Notes: a model not told the origin generated them from the letters alone. DNA of 64,000 bases from 66-474 sp035281745 (GCA_035281745.1 DATEDI010000040.1:248001-312000); one strand, 5' to 3'; shown: positions 17,727-26,819, numbered from the stretch's first letter. Made by a program: numbers and translations.

Positions 17727-18620
17727 TCATTCGTATCCGAATTGCCGCAGCGCGGCTTCGTCGTCGGACCAGCCGGCGCGTACCCGCACCCACAGCTTCA
17801 GGAACACCTTGCGATCGAGCAGCGCCTCGATGCTGCGCCGGGCCGCACTGCCGATGGTCTTGGCGCGACGGCCGCCGGCGCCGATCACGATGGCCTTCTG
17901 GCCTTCGCGTTCGACCCACACCACCGCATGGATTTCGGCAACGCCATCGGGGCGATCCTCGAAACGTTCGATCTCGACCGACGTGGCGTAGGGCAATTCT
18001 TCACCCAACTGGCGCATCAATTGCTCGCGCACCAATTCGGCGGCCAGGAACCTCTCGCTGCGATCCGTGAAGGTGTCCGTGTCGTAGCGCGGCTCGCCCT
18101 GCGGCAGACGGACCAAGATCGCGCGCTCGAGTTCGGCAAGGCCCGCACGTTTCTGCGCGCTGACCATGAACACTTCATCCCACGTCCGGTCGCGTGCGAG
18201 ACCTTCCACGAACGGCAGCAATTTGGCCTTGTCCGGGACGCGATCGATCTTGTTTACCACCAGCAGGCGCGGCAGGTTGCGTTCGGCGAGTGCTGCGTGC
18301 ACCGCGGCGTCTTCATCATCCCAGCGCTCCGCCGTCACCACCTGGATGGCAAGGTCGGCATCGGCGATCGCCGCGTGCACCGCACGGTTCAGGCTGCGGT
18401 TGATCGCGCGCTTCGCTTCACGATGCAACCCCGGCGTATCGAGATAGAGAATCTGCCCGTCCGCGGAATTGGCGATGCCGAGGATGCGCTGGCGGGTGGT
18501 GTGCGCGCGTGGGGTCACGATGGAAAGCGGCGCATCGATCAGCGCATTCAAGAGCGTGGACTTGCCGACATTCGGTCGGCCGACGATCGCCACGCTGCCG
18601 CAGTGGAATGAATCGCTCAC
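17727..18620 (-). CDS. era: GTPase Era
   Basis: This 297-residue protein has an N-terminal GTPase domain: G1 GRPNVGKST, the switch region HTTRQRILGI, G3 DTPG, and G4 NKID. The C-terminal KH domain contains EGQKAIVIGAGG followed by LKLWVRVRAGWSD. Era binds 16S rRNA near its 3' end and checks 30S maturation. It is the middle gene of rnc-era-recO. The rnc stop and the era start are 152 nt apart, a larger gap than usual, containing a stretch (near 18706-18735, GATTTACGCGGATGCACACG) that looks like an intergenic repeat remnant. Confidence 0.97.
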   Translation of the reverse strand: MSDSFHCGSVAIVGRPNVGKSTLLNALIDAPLSIVTPRAHTTRQRILGIANSADGQILYLDTPGLHREAKRAINRSLNRAVHAAIADADLAIQVVTAERWDDEDAAVHAALAERNLPRLLVVNKIDRVPDKAKLLPFVEGLARDRTWDEVFMVSAQKRAGLAELERAILVRLPQGEPRYDTDTFTDRSERFLAAELVREQLMRQLGEELPYATSVEIERFEDRPDGVAEIHAVVWVEREGQKAIVIGAGGRRAKTIGSAARRSIEALLDRKVFLKLWVRVRAGWSDDEAALRQFGYE

Positions 18621-18772
18621 GAAGAACTCCGTTCCGTCAAGAACAAACGCTTGCAGTTGTCCCAGTTGTCCGTCGAGGCTTCGGCGCCGATCCGGAAAGC
18701 ATGCGACAGGGATTTACGCGGATGCACACGGATAAAGCAAGCGGTGCCGCGCCACGCCATCTGCGAGGCCCA

Positions 18773-19429
18773 TCATGGCACCGCGCGTACGTCGAGAATG
18801 CCCAGTGCCGCTTCGGCAGCCATCTGCTCGGCGGCTCGCCGGCTGCCGCCGCTGCCTTCGAAGCGCGCTGCATGCGGCTGATCGATCGCGCATGCCACGT
18901 CGAATATCCGCGAATGTTCGTCGCCGCGCTCGGCCAGCAGTTCGTAGCGTGGCAACGGCAGGCCCCGTCCCTGCAGCCATTCCTGCAGGCGGGTTTTCGG
19001 ATCCTTTTGTGGCGGCCCGGCCTCGGCCAGCGGCTTGGCAAAGATCGCGTGCAGCCATTCCCGGCACGCGACGTAACCGCCATCGCGATAGATCGCGGCG
19101 ACCAGCGCTTCGAATGCATCGGCAAGGATGGAATCGCGCCGGAATCCCCCGCTCTTGAGTTCGCCCGAACCCAGCTTCAATGCATCGCCCAGCGCCAATT
19201 CGCGGGCTCGCTCGGCGAGCGCCGGTTCGCTCACCAGCTGCGCGCGCAGCCGCGAGAGTTCGCCCTCGCTGGCACGCTCGCGTGCGTCGAACAACATTTC
19301 GGCGACCACCAGGTTCACCAGCGCATCGCCCAGGAACTCCAGCCGCTCGTTGTTGGGGCGGCCCGCGCTGCGGTGGGTCAGGGCAAGTTCCAGCAGGGCT
19401 TCGTCGGTGAAGTGGTAGCCGAGTTTCAC
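18773..19429 (-). CDS. rnc: Ribonuclease III
   Basis: This 218-residue enzyme has an endonuclease domain with signature NERLEFLGDALVNLVVAE and the second acidic site DAFEALVAAIYRDGG, followed by a double-stranded RNA-binding domain (KDPKTRLQEWLQGRG to GSGGSRRAAEQMAAEAALG). It processes rRNA precursors and structured mRNAs. The start is a GTG at 19429, one nucleotide after the DUF4845 stop, so translation is probably coupled. Its place between lepB/DUF4845 and era is the standard gammaproteobacterial order. Confidence 0.97.
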   Translation of the reverse strand: MKLGYHFTDEALLELALTHRSAGRPNNERLEFLGDALVNLVVAEMLFDARERASEGELSRLRAQLVSEPALAERARELALGDALKLGSGELKSGGFRRDSILADAFEALVAAIYRDGGYVACREWLHAIFAKPLAEAGPPQKDPKTRLQEWLQGRGLPLPRYELLAERGDEHSRIFDVACAIDQPHAARFEGSGGSRRAAEQMAAEAALGILDVRAVP

Positions 19430-19430
19430 A

Positions 19431-19814
19431 TCACCCCTGCGATTGCACTTTCAATGGGACCGATTTCTCGAAGTGCACCAGAAAATCGATGTTGTAAAGC
19501 CATGGAATTTTCTTGTCATAGCTCAACTTCAGCGATCTGCCGCCGCTCGGGGTAGAGACCACCGTGATGTTCTTGGCATCGATGTCCTCGTCGGCGAAAT
19601 ACTGCGACAGCTGCTGCGTGTCGAGCTGCCGTTGCACTTCCTCGACACTCATGTCGCCGGAAGTCGACTGTGTTGCGACCGTATTCAGCGCCTTGGCCAC
19701 GTTGAAGTAATCAAGATAGGCCGGCACCAGCTTCATCGCGGTGTAGGCGAAGAATGCCGCGATGATCAGGATGATCACGAACCCGATCAGGGTAATGCCC
19801 GATTGACGTTTCAT
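19431..19814 (-). CDS. DUF4845 single-pass membrane protein
   Basis: This 127-residue protein starts MKRQSGITLIGFVIILIIAA at ATG 19814 with an AGGGGG ribosome-binding site. The N-terminus resembles a type IV pilin-like signal (short basic leader, then GITLIGF and a hydrophobic helix). The remaining ~95 residues are a soluble domain with VPAYLDYFNVAKAL and an ending rich in charged residues. DUF4845 proteins are almost always found between lepB and rnc, as here, but their role is not established. A pseudopilin-like export route is suggested only by the N-terminal pattern. Confidence 0.88.
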   Translation of the reverse strand: MKRQSGITLIGFVIILIIAAFFAYTAMKLVPAYLDYFNVAKALNTVATQSTSGDMSVEEVQRQLDTQQLSQYFADEDIDAKNITVVSTPSGGRSLKLSYDKKIPWLYNIDFLVHFEKSVPLKVQSQG

Positions 19815-19954
19815 GGAGTCGCCCCCTCGCATCTCGATTGAGAATGGTTCCAGCCCGCCCGCGTCGCAACGAAAACACCCTCATGGTGTCCCGCGGGACG
19901 GCAAGAGCTTAATGCAACTTGCCGAAAGCGCGCACGGCAGACGGAACTGCCTTG

Positions 19955-21748
19955 TCATTTCGTGACCTGCTTCCGCGGCGCCAGCGGCAATTCGAGATAA
20001 CTCGGATGCCGCGGATCGAGATGCACGGAGAAAGTCGCGGTACGCGCGTCCCTGGCGGTTTCGTAGCCGATGCGCCCGCCGGAGTTGTAGTTTTTCTGGA
20101 GGTCCGGGATGTTCAGCGGCGCCAGCACCACGCGCAAGCGCGTGCCTTTCGGCAGCTCGCGGACGGCGAAGTAGAACCCGTCGAAGCGCCACGTCTCGAT
20201 CGCGTTGGGCGTGGCGAGCCGCGGGTTGTCCACGCCATGGCGAAAGCGCGCGCGCATCATGTCCCGGCCCAGGACCAGCGTGCGGCCGTCCGGCAGGATC
20301 GCGTCCACTTCCGCGCCGACGTCGCCGTCGGGTGTATCCAGCGAAATGTTCGCAAGCAACTGCATCGCGCCGGCCAGCGTGATCGATTCCGGCAGCTGCT
20401 CGCTGACGTAGGCCAGCCGATCCGTCTTGAACGGCTCGGCAGAGTGCACGAGGTAATCGTCGAGCTGATCCTTCAGCAGATCGTCCGCGGGCACCAGTTT
20501 CAGCGGGTCGTCCGTGAACGTATCGGCCGGCTGCTCGGCGGGTGGCGTCGCCGTCAGAAACCCGGCATGGAACACATCGTGCGCATCGCTGTCCGGAGAG
20601 GACAGGTACAGCCGCAGTGCGTGGTCGGACAAACCATCCAGCGAATCGGCATGGCGCCATTCGTCCGCACCCATCACGTAGTAATTCACGCGGTGGCTCA
20701 GGATGGCCGGGCGCTTGCCGCCCTTCAGGATCCAGTTGAAGAAATCGATGTGGAGTTGGTCGATGTCCAGCACCGATTTCTTGTCGAAGGTCAGGCCGCC
20801 CAGTTTCGCCTGCGGATGCCGCGTGCCGGGGTGATCCCACGGGCCCATCAGCAGATAGAAATGCTGTTTCGCGTTGGCCGAGGCGTTCGCCATGAACTCG
20901 CGGTAGTAGCGCAATGCGCCGGGCTGGTCGCCATCGAAGTAACCGGTGATCGTGAGGACGGGAATGTTGACGGATTTGTAATCGTCCGGCTTCGGGTTGT
21001 AGCGCGCCCAGTAATCGTCGTAGCCCGGGTGATCCAGCCACTCGAGGAACGCGCCACGATTGGTACCGGCGAGATCGGCAAGCTGGTGGAACGGCTGGTT
21101 GTGTTCGTAGGCATCCACGAAGCGCGACTGCCAGTACTTCCGTTCGCCGAACAGATTGTCCTGGCCGGTCTGGCCACTGGTGAACGCAAGCCACTGCGCC
21201 GCATAACTCAGGAAAATGCCTTTCGGCTGCGGGTAATCCCAGCCGGGGTACACCGCCGCGGTCGGCACCGCCGCCGCGAGATGCGCGGGGTGCTCTGCCA
21301 GGATCTGCCACTGGTCCATGCCGCGATACGAGCCACCGCGCGTTACCACGCGTCCGTCGCACCACGCCTGCTTCGCAAGCCACGCGATCACGTCGGCGCC
21401 GTCCGGGCCATTGCCGTAGAGTGGCGTGAACTTGCCCTCCGAGGTGCCGCGTCCACGCACGTCCACGCTTACGTAGACGTAGCCGTTTTCGGCAAACTTG
21501 ACGGCGCGATCCTGGGTTTCGTCGGAGATGTACGGCGTCAGCACCAGCACCACCGGCAAGGGCTTCTTCTGGTCCGCCGGACGCCAGATCGTCGCGGCCA
21601 GCCTCACGCCATTGCGCATCGGGATCATGTGGTGCAGATCGACCACCACGTTTTCACCGGCCGGCTTGGCGGTCGCCGGCGAAACGACCGCGCACACCGT
21701 CACGATCGCCAGCAGCCCGCTGGCGAGAATCCTGCGAACTCGTTGCAT
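19955..21748 (-). CDS. Exported S15/CocE-NonD family hydrolase (X-Pro dipeptidyl-peptidase-like)
   Basis: This 597-residue protein starts at ATG 21748, 4 nt after a GGGAGGTCATC region. A signal peptide (about 1-28, ending SPATA) indicates export. The alpha/beta-hydrolase domain holds the nucleophile motif GGSYRGMDQW, the acid near GYFDGDQPG and the histidine in GPWDHPGTRHP. The C-terminal half is the jelly-roll domain of the CocE/NonD family (ending HPSYLELPLAPRKQVTK). Members hydrolyse X-Pro peptides, esters such as cocaine, or beta-lactam side chains. The substrate here is unknown. It sits between lepB and DUF4845, where most relatives have no gene, so it looks like an insertion into the lepB-rnc operon. 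Confidence 0.9.
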   Translation of the reverse strand: MQRVRRILASGLLAIVTVCAVVSPATAKPAGENVVVDLHHMIPMRNGVRLAATIWRPADQKKPLPVVLVLTPYISDETQDRAVKFAENGYVYVSVDVRGRGTSEGKFTPLYGNGPDGADVIAWLAKQAWCDGRVVTRGGSYRGMDQWQILAEHPAHLAAAVPTAAVYPGWDYPQPKGIFLSYAAQWLAFTSGQTGQDNLFGERKYWQSRFVDAYEHNQPFHQLADLAGTNRGAFLEWLDHPGYDDYWARYNPKPDDYKSVNIPVLTITGYFDGDQPGALRYYREFMANASANAKQHFYLLMGPWDHPGTRHPQAKLGGLTFDKKSVLDIDQLHIDFFNWILKGGKRPAILSHRVNYYVMGADEWRHADSLDGLSDHALRLYLSSPDSDAHDVFHAGFLTATPPAEQPADTFTDDPLKLVPADDLLKDQLDDYLVHSAEPFKTDRLAYVSEQLPESITLAGAMQLLANISLDTPDGDVGAEVDAILPDGRTLVLGRDMMRARFRHGVDNPRLATPNAIETWRFDGFYFAVRELPKGTRLRVVLAPLNIPDLQKNYNSGGRIGYETARDARTATFSVHLDPRHPSYLELPLAPRKQVTK

Positions 21749-21838
21749 GATGACCTCCCGTCGACGCGTGCGTCCATTGGCGCACGCGTCGCGCGCCGCG
21801 TCCATCCCTCGAAGGTCATGGACGCGGGCGATGGAAAG

Positions 21839-22741
21839 CTATTGCAGGACCGTGCCGATGCGGTGCCAGTCGGCGAGGCTGAACCAGATGAAAAACGCCT
21901 TTCCAGCCAGGTTCTGCTCCGGCACGAAGCCCCAGAAGCGGCTGTCGGCGCTGTTGTCGCGGTTGTCGCCCATCGCGAAGTAATAGCCCTGCGGCACCTT
22001 CCATTCGCAGCCGCCGTCGGCCGTGAGGTCTCCGCCTGAGCCGATGCAGTTATAGGACTCCACGTACCTGAAATGCAACGTGGAATGCGTCGTCCCGCCC
22101 AGCTCCTCGGTGTAGAGCTGCACCGGCGACACGTTGGGGTTTTCTTCCATCTGGATGCTGACCTTGTCGGTGCCGTGATACTCGCCGACCAGCGTCTGCG
22201 AGACCGGCTTGCCGTCGATGGACACTTCCTCGCCGACCACCTTGATGGTGTCGCCCGGCAAGCCGACGATGCGCTTGATGTAATCCTCTTTGGGGTTCAA
22301 CGGGTAACGGAACACGGCGATGTCGCCGCGCTGCGGTTCGCCGGTATCGAGGATTTTGGTATTGGTGACCGGCAGACGCAGGCCGTAGGCGAACTTGTTG
22401 ACCAGCACGAAATCGCCGACCAGCAGCGTCGGCATCATCGAACCCGAGGGAATCCGGAACGGTTCCAGCAGGAACGTACGGAACAGCAGCACCGCCAGGA
22501 TCACGGGAAAGAACGAACGGGCGTAATCGACCAGCACCGGTTCGTGCGGCTTGCGACCATCCGCCACCGCGCGCTCGCGGCGGCGGCGCGCGAACGCGAC
22601 GCGGTCGATCACCCATATCGCGAAGAACGCGGCGGTGATCAGCACCAGCGCCAGCGCGAAATCCGAAGTTTTGTACCAGATGTAGAGACAGATGGCGACG
22701 ATTGCCACCAGCACCACGGTCTCCAATGCGTCATTCTTCAC
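21839..22741 (-). CDS. lepB: Signal peptidase I
   Basis: This 300-residue protein starts at GTG 22741 with AAGGA about 8-12 nt upstream. Two N-terminal hydrophobic stretches (8-23 and 28-47) and a third before the catalytic domain (about 76-90) anchor it in the inner membrane. The catalytic serine is Ser101 in IPSGSMMPTL and the general-base lysine is Lys156 in DYIKRIVGLPGD. The conserved MGDNRDNSADSRFWGFV box follows near the C-terminus. It cleaves signal peptides of exported proteins. It is downstream of lepA, separated by a 284-nt gap filled mostly with palindromic repeats. Confidence 0.97.
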   Translation of the reverse strand: MKNDALETVVLVAIVAICLYIWYKTSDFALALVLITAAFFAIWVIDRVAFARRRRERAVADGRKPHEPVLVDYARSFFPVILAVLLFRTFLLEPFRIPSGSMMPTLLVGDFVLVNKFAYGLRLPVTNTKILDTGEPQRGDIAVFRYPLNPKEDYIKRIVGLPGDTIKVVGEEVSIDGKPVSQTLVGEYHGTDKVSIQMEENPNVSPVQLYTEELGGTTHSTLHFRYVESYNCIGSGGDLTADGGCEWKVPQGYYFAMGDNRDNSADSRFWGFVPEQNLAGKAFFIWFSLADWHRIGTVLQ

Positions 22742-22792
22742 TGCGTAATCCTTGGATCGCGCGCATGGCGCGGTTCTGCATCTGTCGCAATC

Positions 22793-22990
22793 GTCATTTC
22801 CGCTGATGCGGAAATCCAGTGACTTTCGTCATTCCCGGTGAGACCCGGTTTTTCAATTCGTCATTCCGGGGCTGCGCCGGATGCAATCCGGCGCGGAACC
22901 CGGAATCAGTTGCCTTCCCGCCAAGATCAAAATGGATTCCGGGTTCTGCCCGCGAACAACGCGGGCAGCCCCGGAAGGACGGGAATGGGT
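22793..22990. repeat. Intergenic palindromic repeat cluster (TTCCCG/CGGGAATCCAG class)
   Basis: This is a chain of inverted repeats between lepA and lepB. It begins with ATTTCCGC tgat GCGGAAAT, followed by CCAGTGACT and GTCATTCCCGG. Next come GTCATTCCGGGGC, GGATGCAATCC, and a long CGGAACCCGGAATC / GGATTCCGGGTTC pair. The CGGGAATCCAGTGACT signature recurs at 46260 and, diverged, at 58250. Such elements are commonly scattered between genes in Xanthomonadales. No coding potential was seen in the gap. Confidence 0.75.
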
Positions 22991-23025
22991 GTCCCGAGCC
23001 CCCGAGTCCCGATTCTCGGCTCCAC

Positions 23026-24816
23026 TCACTTGTCCGTCCGCAGCACGGCCAGGAACGCTTCCTGCGGAATCTCGACGCGCCCGACCTGCTTCATGCGCTT
23101 CTTGCCTTCCTTCTGTTTTTCGAGCAATTTCTTCTTGCGGCTGACGTCGCCGCCGTAGCATTTGGCCAACACATTCTTGCGCAGCGCCTTCACCGTGGAA
23201 CGCGCGATGATCTGCGCCCCGACCGCGGCCTGGATCGCCACGTCGAACATCTGCCGTGGAATCAATTCGCGCATCCGTTCGACCAGGTCGCGGCCACGCC
23301 GGTCGGCATGCGCACGATGCACGATCAAGCTGAGCGCGTCCACCCGGTCGCCATTGATCAGCACGTCCACACGCACGAATGGGCCCGCCTCGAAACGATC
23401 GAAGTGGTAGTCCATCGACGCGTAGCCCCGGCTCACCGATTTCAGGCGATCGAAGAAATCCAGCACCACCTCGGCCAGCGGCAGTTCGTAGCTGATCCGC
23501 ACTTGGCTCGCCAGATACTGGATCGAACGCTGCACGCCGCGTTTCTCTTCACACAAGGTAATCACGTTGCCGACGTGTTCGGGCGGCGTCAGGATGTCGG
23601 CGACGATGATGGGCTCGCGGATTTCCGCGACCGCGGGCGACGCCGGCAGCTTGGCCGGGTTGTCCAGCAGCATCACCTCGCCATCGGATTTCAGCACCTC
23701 GTACACCACGGTCGGCGCGGTCGTGACGAGGTCGAGATCGTATTCGCGTTCGAGCCGCTCCTGCACGATTTCCATGTGCAGCATGCCGAGGAAGCCGCAA
23801 CGGAATCCGAAGCCCATCGCTTCCGACGATTCCGGCTCGAAGAACAGCGCGGCATCGTTGAGGCGCAGCTTGTCCAGCGCTTCGCGCAGCGCCGGGAAAT
23901 CATCGGACACAACCGGAAACAATCCCGCGAACACGCGCGGCTGCATGTGCTGGAAGCCCGGCAGCGGCTTCGGCGCAGGATCGTTCGCAAGCGTGAGCGT
24001 GTCGCCGACCGGCGCGCCGTGCACGTCCTTGATCGAGGCATTGATCCAGCCCACCTCGCCGGCGGCGAGCTTGGCGGTTTCCTTGCGCTTGGGCGTGAAT
24101 ACCCCGACGTTGTCGACCTGATGGGTGCGGCCGGTCGACATCACTTCAAGCTTGTCACCTGGCTTGATCTCGCCCTGCATCACGCGCACCAGCATGACCA
24201 CGCCGAGATAATTGTCGAACCACGAATCGATGATCAGCGCCTGCAGCTTGTCGGTGTCGCGCGGCTTCGGCGGCGGAATCCGCGCGACGATCGCTTCCAG
24301 TACCTCCACCACGTTCTCGCCGGTCTTGGCGCTGATCGCGACTGCGTCGTCGGCGTGGATGCCGATCACCGCCTCGATTTCTTCTTTCACCTTCGGAATG
24401 TCGGCGGTGGGCAGGTCGATCTTGTTCAATACCGGCACGACTTCCAGGCCCATCTCGACTGCGGTGTAGCAGTTCGCGACCGACTGCGCCTCGACGCCTT
24501 GTGCCGCATCGACGACCAGCAGCGCGCCCTCGCACGCCGCGAGCGAACGCGACACTTCGTAGGAGAAATCGACGTGGCCGGGCGTGTCGATGAAATTCAG
24601 TTCATAGACCTTGCCGTCGCGTGCCGTATAGGGAAGCGACACCGAACGCGCCTTGATGGTGATGCCGCGCTCGCGCTCGATCGGGTTGTCGTCCAGCACC
24701 TGCGCTTCCATTTCGCGCTCGGTGAGACCACCGCAGATCTGGATGATGCGGTCGGCCAGCGTGGACTTGCCGTGATCGATGTGGGCAATTATGGAAAAGT
24801 TGCGGATCTGCTGCAT
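23026..24816 (-). CDS. lepA: Elongation factor 4 (LepA)
   Basis: This 596-residue translational GTPase starts MQQIRNFSIIAHIDHGKST. It has G1 AHIDHGKST, G2/switch RERGITIK, G3 DTPGHVDF and G4 NKIDLP. Domains II, III and V follow, and the LepA-specific C-terminal domain ends in KKKLLEKQKEGKKRMKQVG. LepA catalyses back-translocation of ribosomes in vitro and affects translation initiation and 30S biogenesis in vivo. Length matches the family. It is upstream of lepB as in most gammaproteobacteria. Confidence 0.97.
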   Translation of the reverse strand: MQQIRNFSIIAHIDHGKSTLADRIIQICGGLTEREMEAQVLDDNPIERERGITIKARSVSLPYTARDGKVYELNFIDTPGHVDFSYEVSRSLAACEGALLVVDAAQGVEAQSVANCYTAVEMGLEVVPVLNKIDLPTADIPKVKEEIEAVIGIHADDAVAISAKTGENVVEVLEAIVARIPPPKPRDTDKLQALIIDSWFDNYLGVVMLVRVMQGEIKPGDKLEVMSTGRTHQVDNVGVFTPKRKETAKLAAGEVGWINASIKDVHGAPVGDTLTLANDPAPKPLPGFQHMQPRVFAGLFPVVSDDFPALREALDKLRLNDAALFFEPESSEAMGFGFRCGFLGMLHMEIVQERLEREYDLDLVTTAPTVVYEVLKSDGEVMLLDNPAKLPASPAVAEIREPIIVADILTPPEHVGNVITLCEEKRGVQRSIQYLASQVRISYELPLAEVVLDFFDRLKSVSRGYASMDYHFDRFEAGPFVRVDVLINGDRVDALSLIVHRAHADRRGRDLVERMRELIPRQMFDVAIQAAVGAQIIARSTVKALRKNVLAKCYGGDVSRKKKLLEKQKEGKKRMKQVGRVEIPQEAFLAVLRTDK

Positions 24817-24945
24817 GGCGCGCGGGCGTCTGGAAGGATTCCGCGCGTGCGCGCGGCGACTGCGATCGCAAGGATCGCGACATCAAACGAGCGATTATCG
24901 CACGGACGCGTACTTCCAGCCTTTGAATCGAGCAGGCTCCAAGCC

Positions 24946-24991
24946 CCCTTGAGTCAAGGGAGCGTCCAACCGTCGCGGTGCGACGGTTGGA
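24946..24991. repeat. Pair of adjacent perfect hairpins upstream of lepA
   Basis: Two inverted repeats lie 4 nt apart in the 241-nt gap between lepA and the lipoprotein gene. CCCTTGA g TCAAGGG spans 24946-24960. TCCAACCGTCGC ggt GCGACGGTTGGA spans 24965-24991 and is a 12-bp perfect stem with a 3-nt loop. Neither is followed by a U tract. They lie 67 nt beyond the lipoprotein stop, so they could protect or end that transcript, or be a mobile intergenic repeat. Confidence 0.7.
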
Positions 24992-25057
24992 CAGGGGTTG
25001 TGGGGATATGACCATATGGCGGCGAAGCCCAACCCCCACACGCTCAACGGCCCAACC

Positions 25058-25618
25058 TTACATCTGCGCGAACTTGAACGTCGCTCCGCTCGGATCAACC
25101 GCCGACTTCACCGCTGCCTCGTCGGCCTTGTCGCCGATGAACAGCACCACGACGCCCTTGAAGGAGCCCGGCGAGGCCTGCTTGAAGGCGTTCTCCAGCA
25201 CCTTTGCGGTGGTCGCCGAGTTCGGGCCACCCGCGGCCACCATGTTGCCCGGCAATACCGTCGCCGCAACCACCGTGTTGATCTGGTCCTGGACCCGGCC
25301 GAGGGTTTCCTCTGCGGACGAAGCACTGGCAGGTTGGGTGGCCGCGCCGGCCGCACCCGCCGACGCTCCGGCTGCGGCGACCTGGACAGGCACATCAGGC
25401 ACGAAGTAGACGTACGGCGTGTTGGTGATGTTGCCCAGGTTGTCCTGCACGATCTGGGTCAGATAGGCCTGCCACCCCTTGATGTCGTTGGGATCGGTGG
25501 GCTTGGTGGCCTTGGCTTCCGCGTTTGTTGTATTGGCCTGATTGCCGTTGTCGTTGCAGGCGCTCAGGCCCACGGTACCCAGCAGCGCGATGGCGGCGAT
25601 GAAAAGGAATTTGCGCAT
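25058..25618 (-). CDS. Lipoprotein of unknown function
   Basis: This 186-residue protein starts MRKFLFIAAIALLGTVGLSAC. ATG 25618 is chosen because GAGGTGATC lies just upstream and the lipobox LSAC follows at residues 18-21. The mature part begins with an Asn/Thr-rich spacer (NDNGNQANTTNAEAKA), then DPNDIKGWQAYLTQIV and VPDVPVQV. An alanine-rich linker follows, and the C-terminal half contains FKGVVVLFIGDKADEAAVKSA. No known domain was recognised. It lies 5 nt downstream of the coaD stop, so the two are probably cotranscribed; a functional link is not implied. Confidence 0.82.
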   Translation of the reverse strand: MRKFLFIAAIALLGTVGLSACNDNGNQANTTNAEAKATKPTDPNDIKGWQAYLTQIVQDNLGNITNTPYVYFVPDVPVQVAAAGASAGAAGAATQPASASSAEETLGRVQDQINTVVAATVLPGNMVAAGGPNSATTAKVLENAFKQASPGSFKGVVVLFIGDKADEAAVKSAVDPSGATFKFAQM

Positions 25619-25623
25619 GGCGA

Positions 25624-26193
25624 TCACCTCGATGACTTGCGTGGAACGGCAGAACCAGCTCGCCCCCACGGCTTGCGTCGGTGTCGACGCAAGGCCTTCT
25701 GGACAGCCGGATGAACAAAATTGGAAACATCGCCGCCGAGACTGGCGATTTCGCGCACCAGCGATGAGGAAATGAAACTCCATTCCTCGGCCGGCGTCAG
25801 GAACAACGTTTCGGCCTGCGGAATCAGATGCCGGTTCATGCTGGCGAGCTGGAATTCATACTCGAAATCGGACACCGCGCGCAATCCGCGCAGGACCACG
25901 CCCGCACCGCATTCGGTCATGAAGCGCGCAAGCAGGGTATCGAAGCCGCGCACCTCGACATTGGGCACGTCGGCCAGTGCGGCGCGCGCAAGCGCGACCC
26001 GTTCGTCCAGTTCGAACCTCGGCGTCTTGCCGCTCGATTTCGCCACCGCCACGATCACCTTGTCGAACAGCGGCGCCGCACGGGCGACCAGGTCGCCGTG
26101 ACCGTTGGTGATCGGGTCGAACGTACCCGGATACACCGCGATGCGCGGATTGGATCGGACTGGCTTGTCGGTCCCCATGCCCCATTGTGCCAT
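25624..26193 (-). CDS. coaD: Phosphopantetheine adenylyltransferase
   Basis: This 189-residue nucleotidyltransferase has N-terminal RIAVYPGTFDPITNGHGDLV, which contains the TxxH-type ATP-binding site (TNGH). VLRGLRAVSDFEYEFQLASMNR and ISSSLVREIASLGGDVS complete the conserved core. It makes dephospho-CoA from 4'-phosphopantetheine and ATP, the fourth step of CoA synthesis. Starts at ATG 26193 or ATG 26178 are both possible; neither has a strong ribosome-binding site. The C-terminal ~25 residues are basic (RRHRRKPWGRAG) and longer than in E. coli CoaD (159 residues). rsmD precedes it, as in many proteobacteria. Confidence 0.95.
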   Translation of the reverse strand: MAQWGMGTDKPVRSNPRIAVYPGTFDPITNGHGDLVARAAPLFDKVIVAVAKSSGKTPRFELDERVALARAALADVPNVEVRGFDTLLARFMTECGAGVVLRGLRAVSDFEYEFQLASMNRHLIPQAETLFLTPAEEWSFISSSLVREIASLGGDVSNFVHPAVQKALRRHRRKPWGRAGSAVPRKSSR

Positions 26194-26225
26194 CTTGCGG
26201 CGCCGCCGTGACAGCGCCAGGCGCA

Positions 26226-26789
26226 TCAATCGCCACCGAGGCGAAACAACGTGCCGCGCACCGCGCCCGCATCGCGCTGCCGGTGCACGCGCCAGCGCGC
26301 CGGAATCTCCCATGCGTCGTCGACTCCGGATTCGACGTACACCATTGCGTCCGGCGCAAGCCAGCCTTGCGCATCCAGCAATGCCGCGGCGTTCGCCCAC
26401 AGCGCCGAGCCGAAGGGCGGATCGAGGAAAGCGATGTCGAAAGTTTCCGGCGCAGGCATTGCCAATGCGCGCAGCGCATCGACATGTCGCACGCTCATGG
26501 AACCCTGATGCAGGCGCGCCAGGTCCGCTTCGATCGCCTGCGCCTGCGCACGATCCTGCTCGAAAAAGACCGCGCGCCCCGCGCCGCGCGACAACGCCTC
26601 GATACCCAGCGCGCCAGTACCGGCGAAGACATCCAGCACGCAGACACCATGGATCACCGGAGCCAGCCAGTCGAACAACGTCTGGCGAAGCCGCTGCGGT
26701 GTCGGGCGCAAACCCGGCAACGTCGGCACGCTCAGCCGCGACCCGCGCAACCGGCCGCCGATGATGCGGACGTGTCCCGGCGGTACCAT
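26226..26789 (-). CDS. rsmD: 16S rRNA (guanine-966-N2)-methyltransferase
   Basis: This 187-residue protein has RIIGGRLRGSRL at the N-terminus, the SAM-binding VLDVFAGTGALGIEALSRGA and the catalytic motif FLDPPFGSALW. It methylates G966 of 16S rRNA. ATG 26789 is preferred; an ATG at 26819 would add ten residues but abuts the conserved tail of a repeat copy. It is 32 nt upstream of coaD, forming an rsmD-coaD-lipoprotein unit. Its upstream region is occupied by the repeat array, so its promoter must lie inside or very near that array. Confidence 0.94.
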   Translation of the reverse strand: MVPPGHVRIIGGRLRGSRLSVPTLPGLRPTPQRLRQTLFDWLAPVIHGVCVLDVFAGTGALGIEALSRGAGRAVFFEQDRAQAQAIEADLARLHQGSMSVRHVDALRALAMPAPETFDIAFLDPPFGSALWANAAALLDAQGWLAPDAMVYVESGVDDAWEIPARWRVHRQRDAGAVRGTLFRLGGD

Positions 26790-26819
26790 GCCTTGATGTA
26801 GTTTCCCAATACGCCCCAT

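Noticed and set aside
22819..25011. A 730-codon plus-strand open frame opposite lepA.
   Set aside because: lepA is unambiguous on the other strand; the frame is compositionally noisy and begins inside palindromic repeats.
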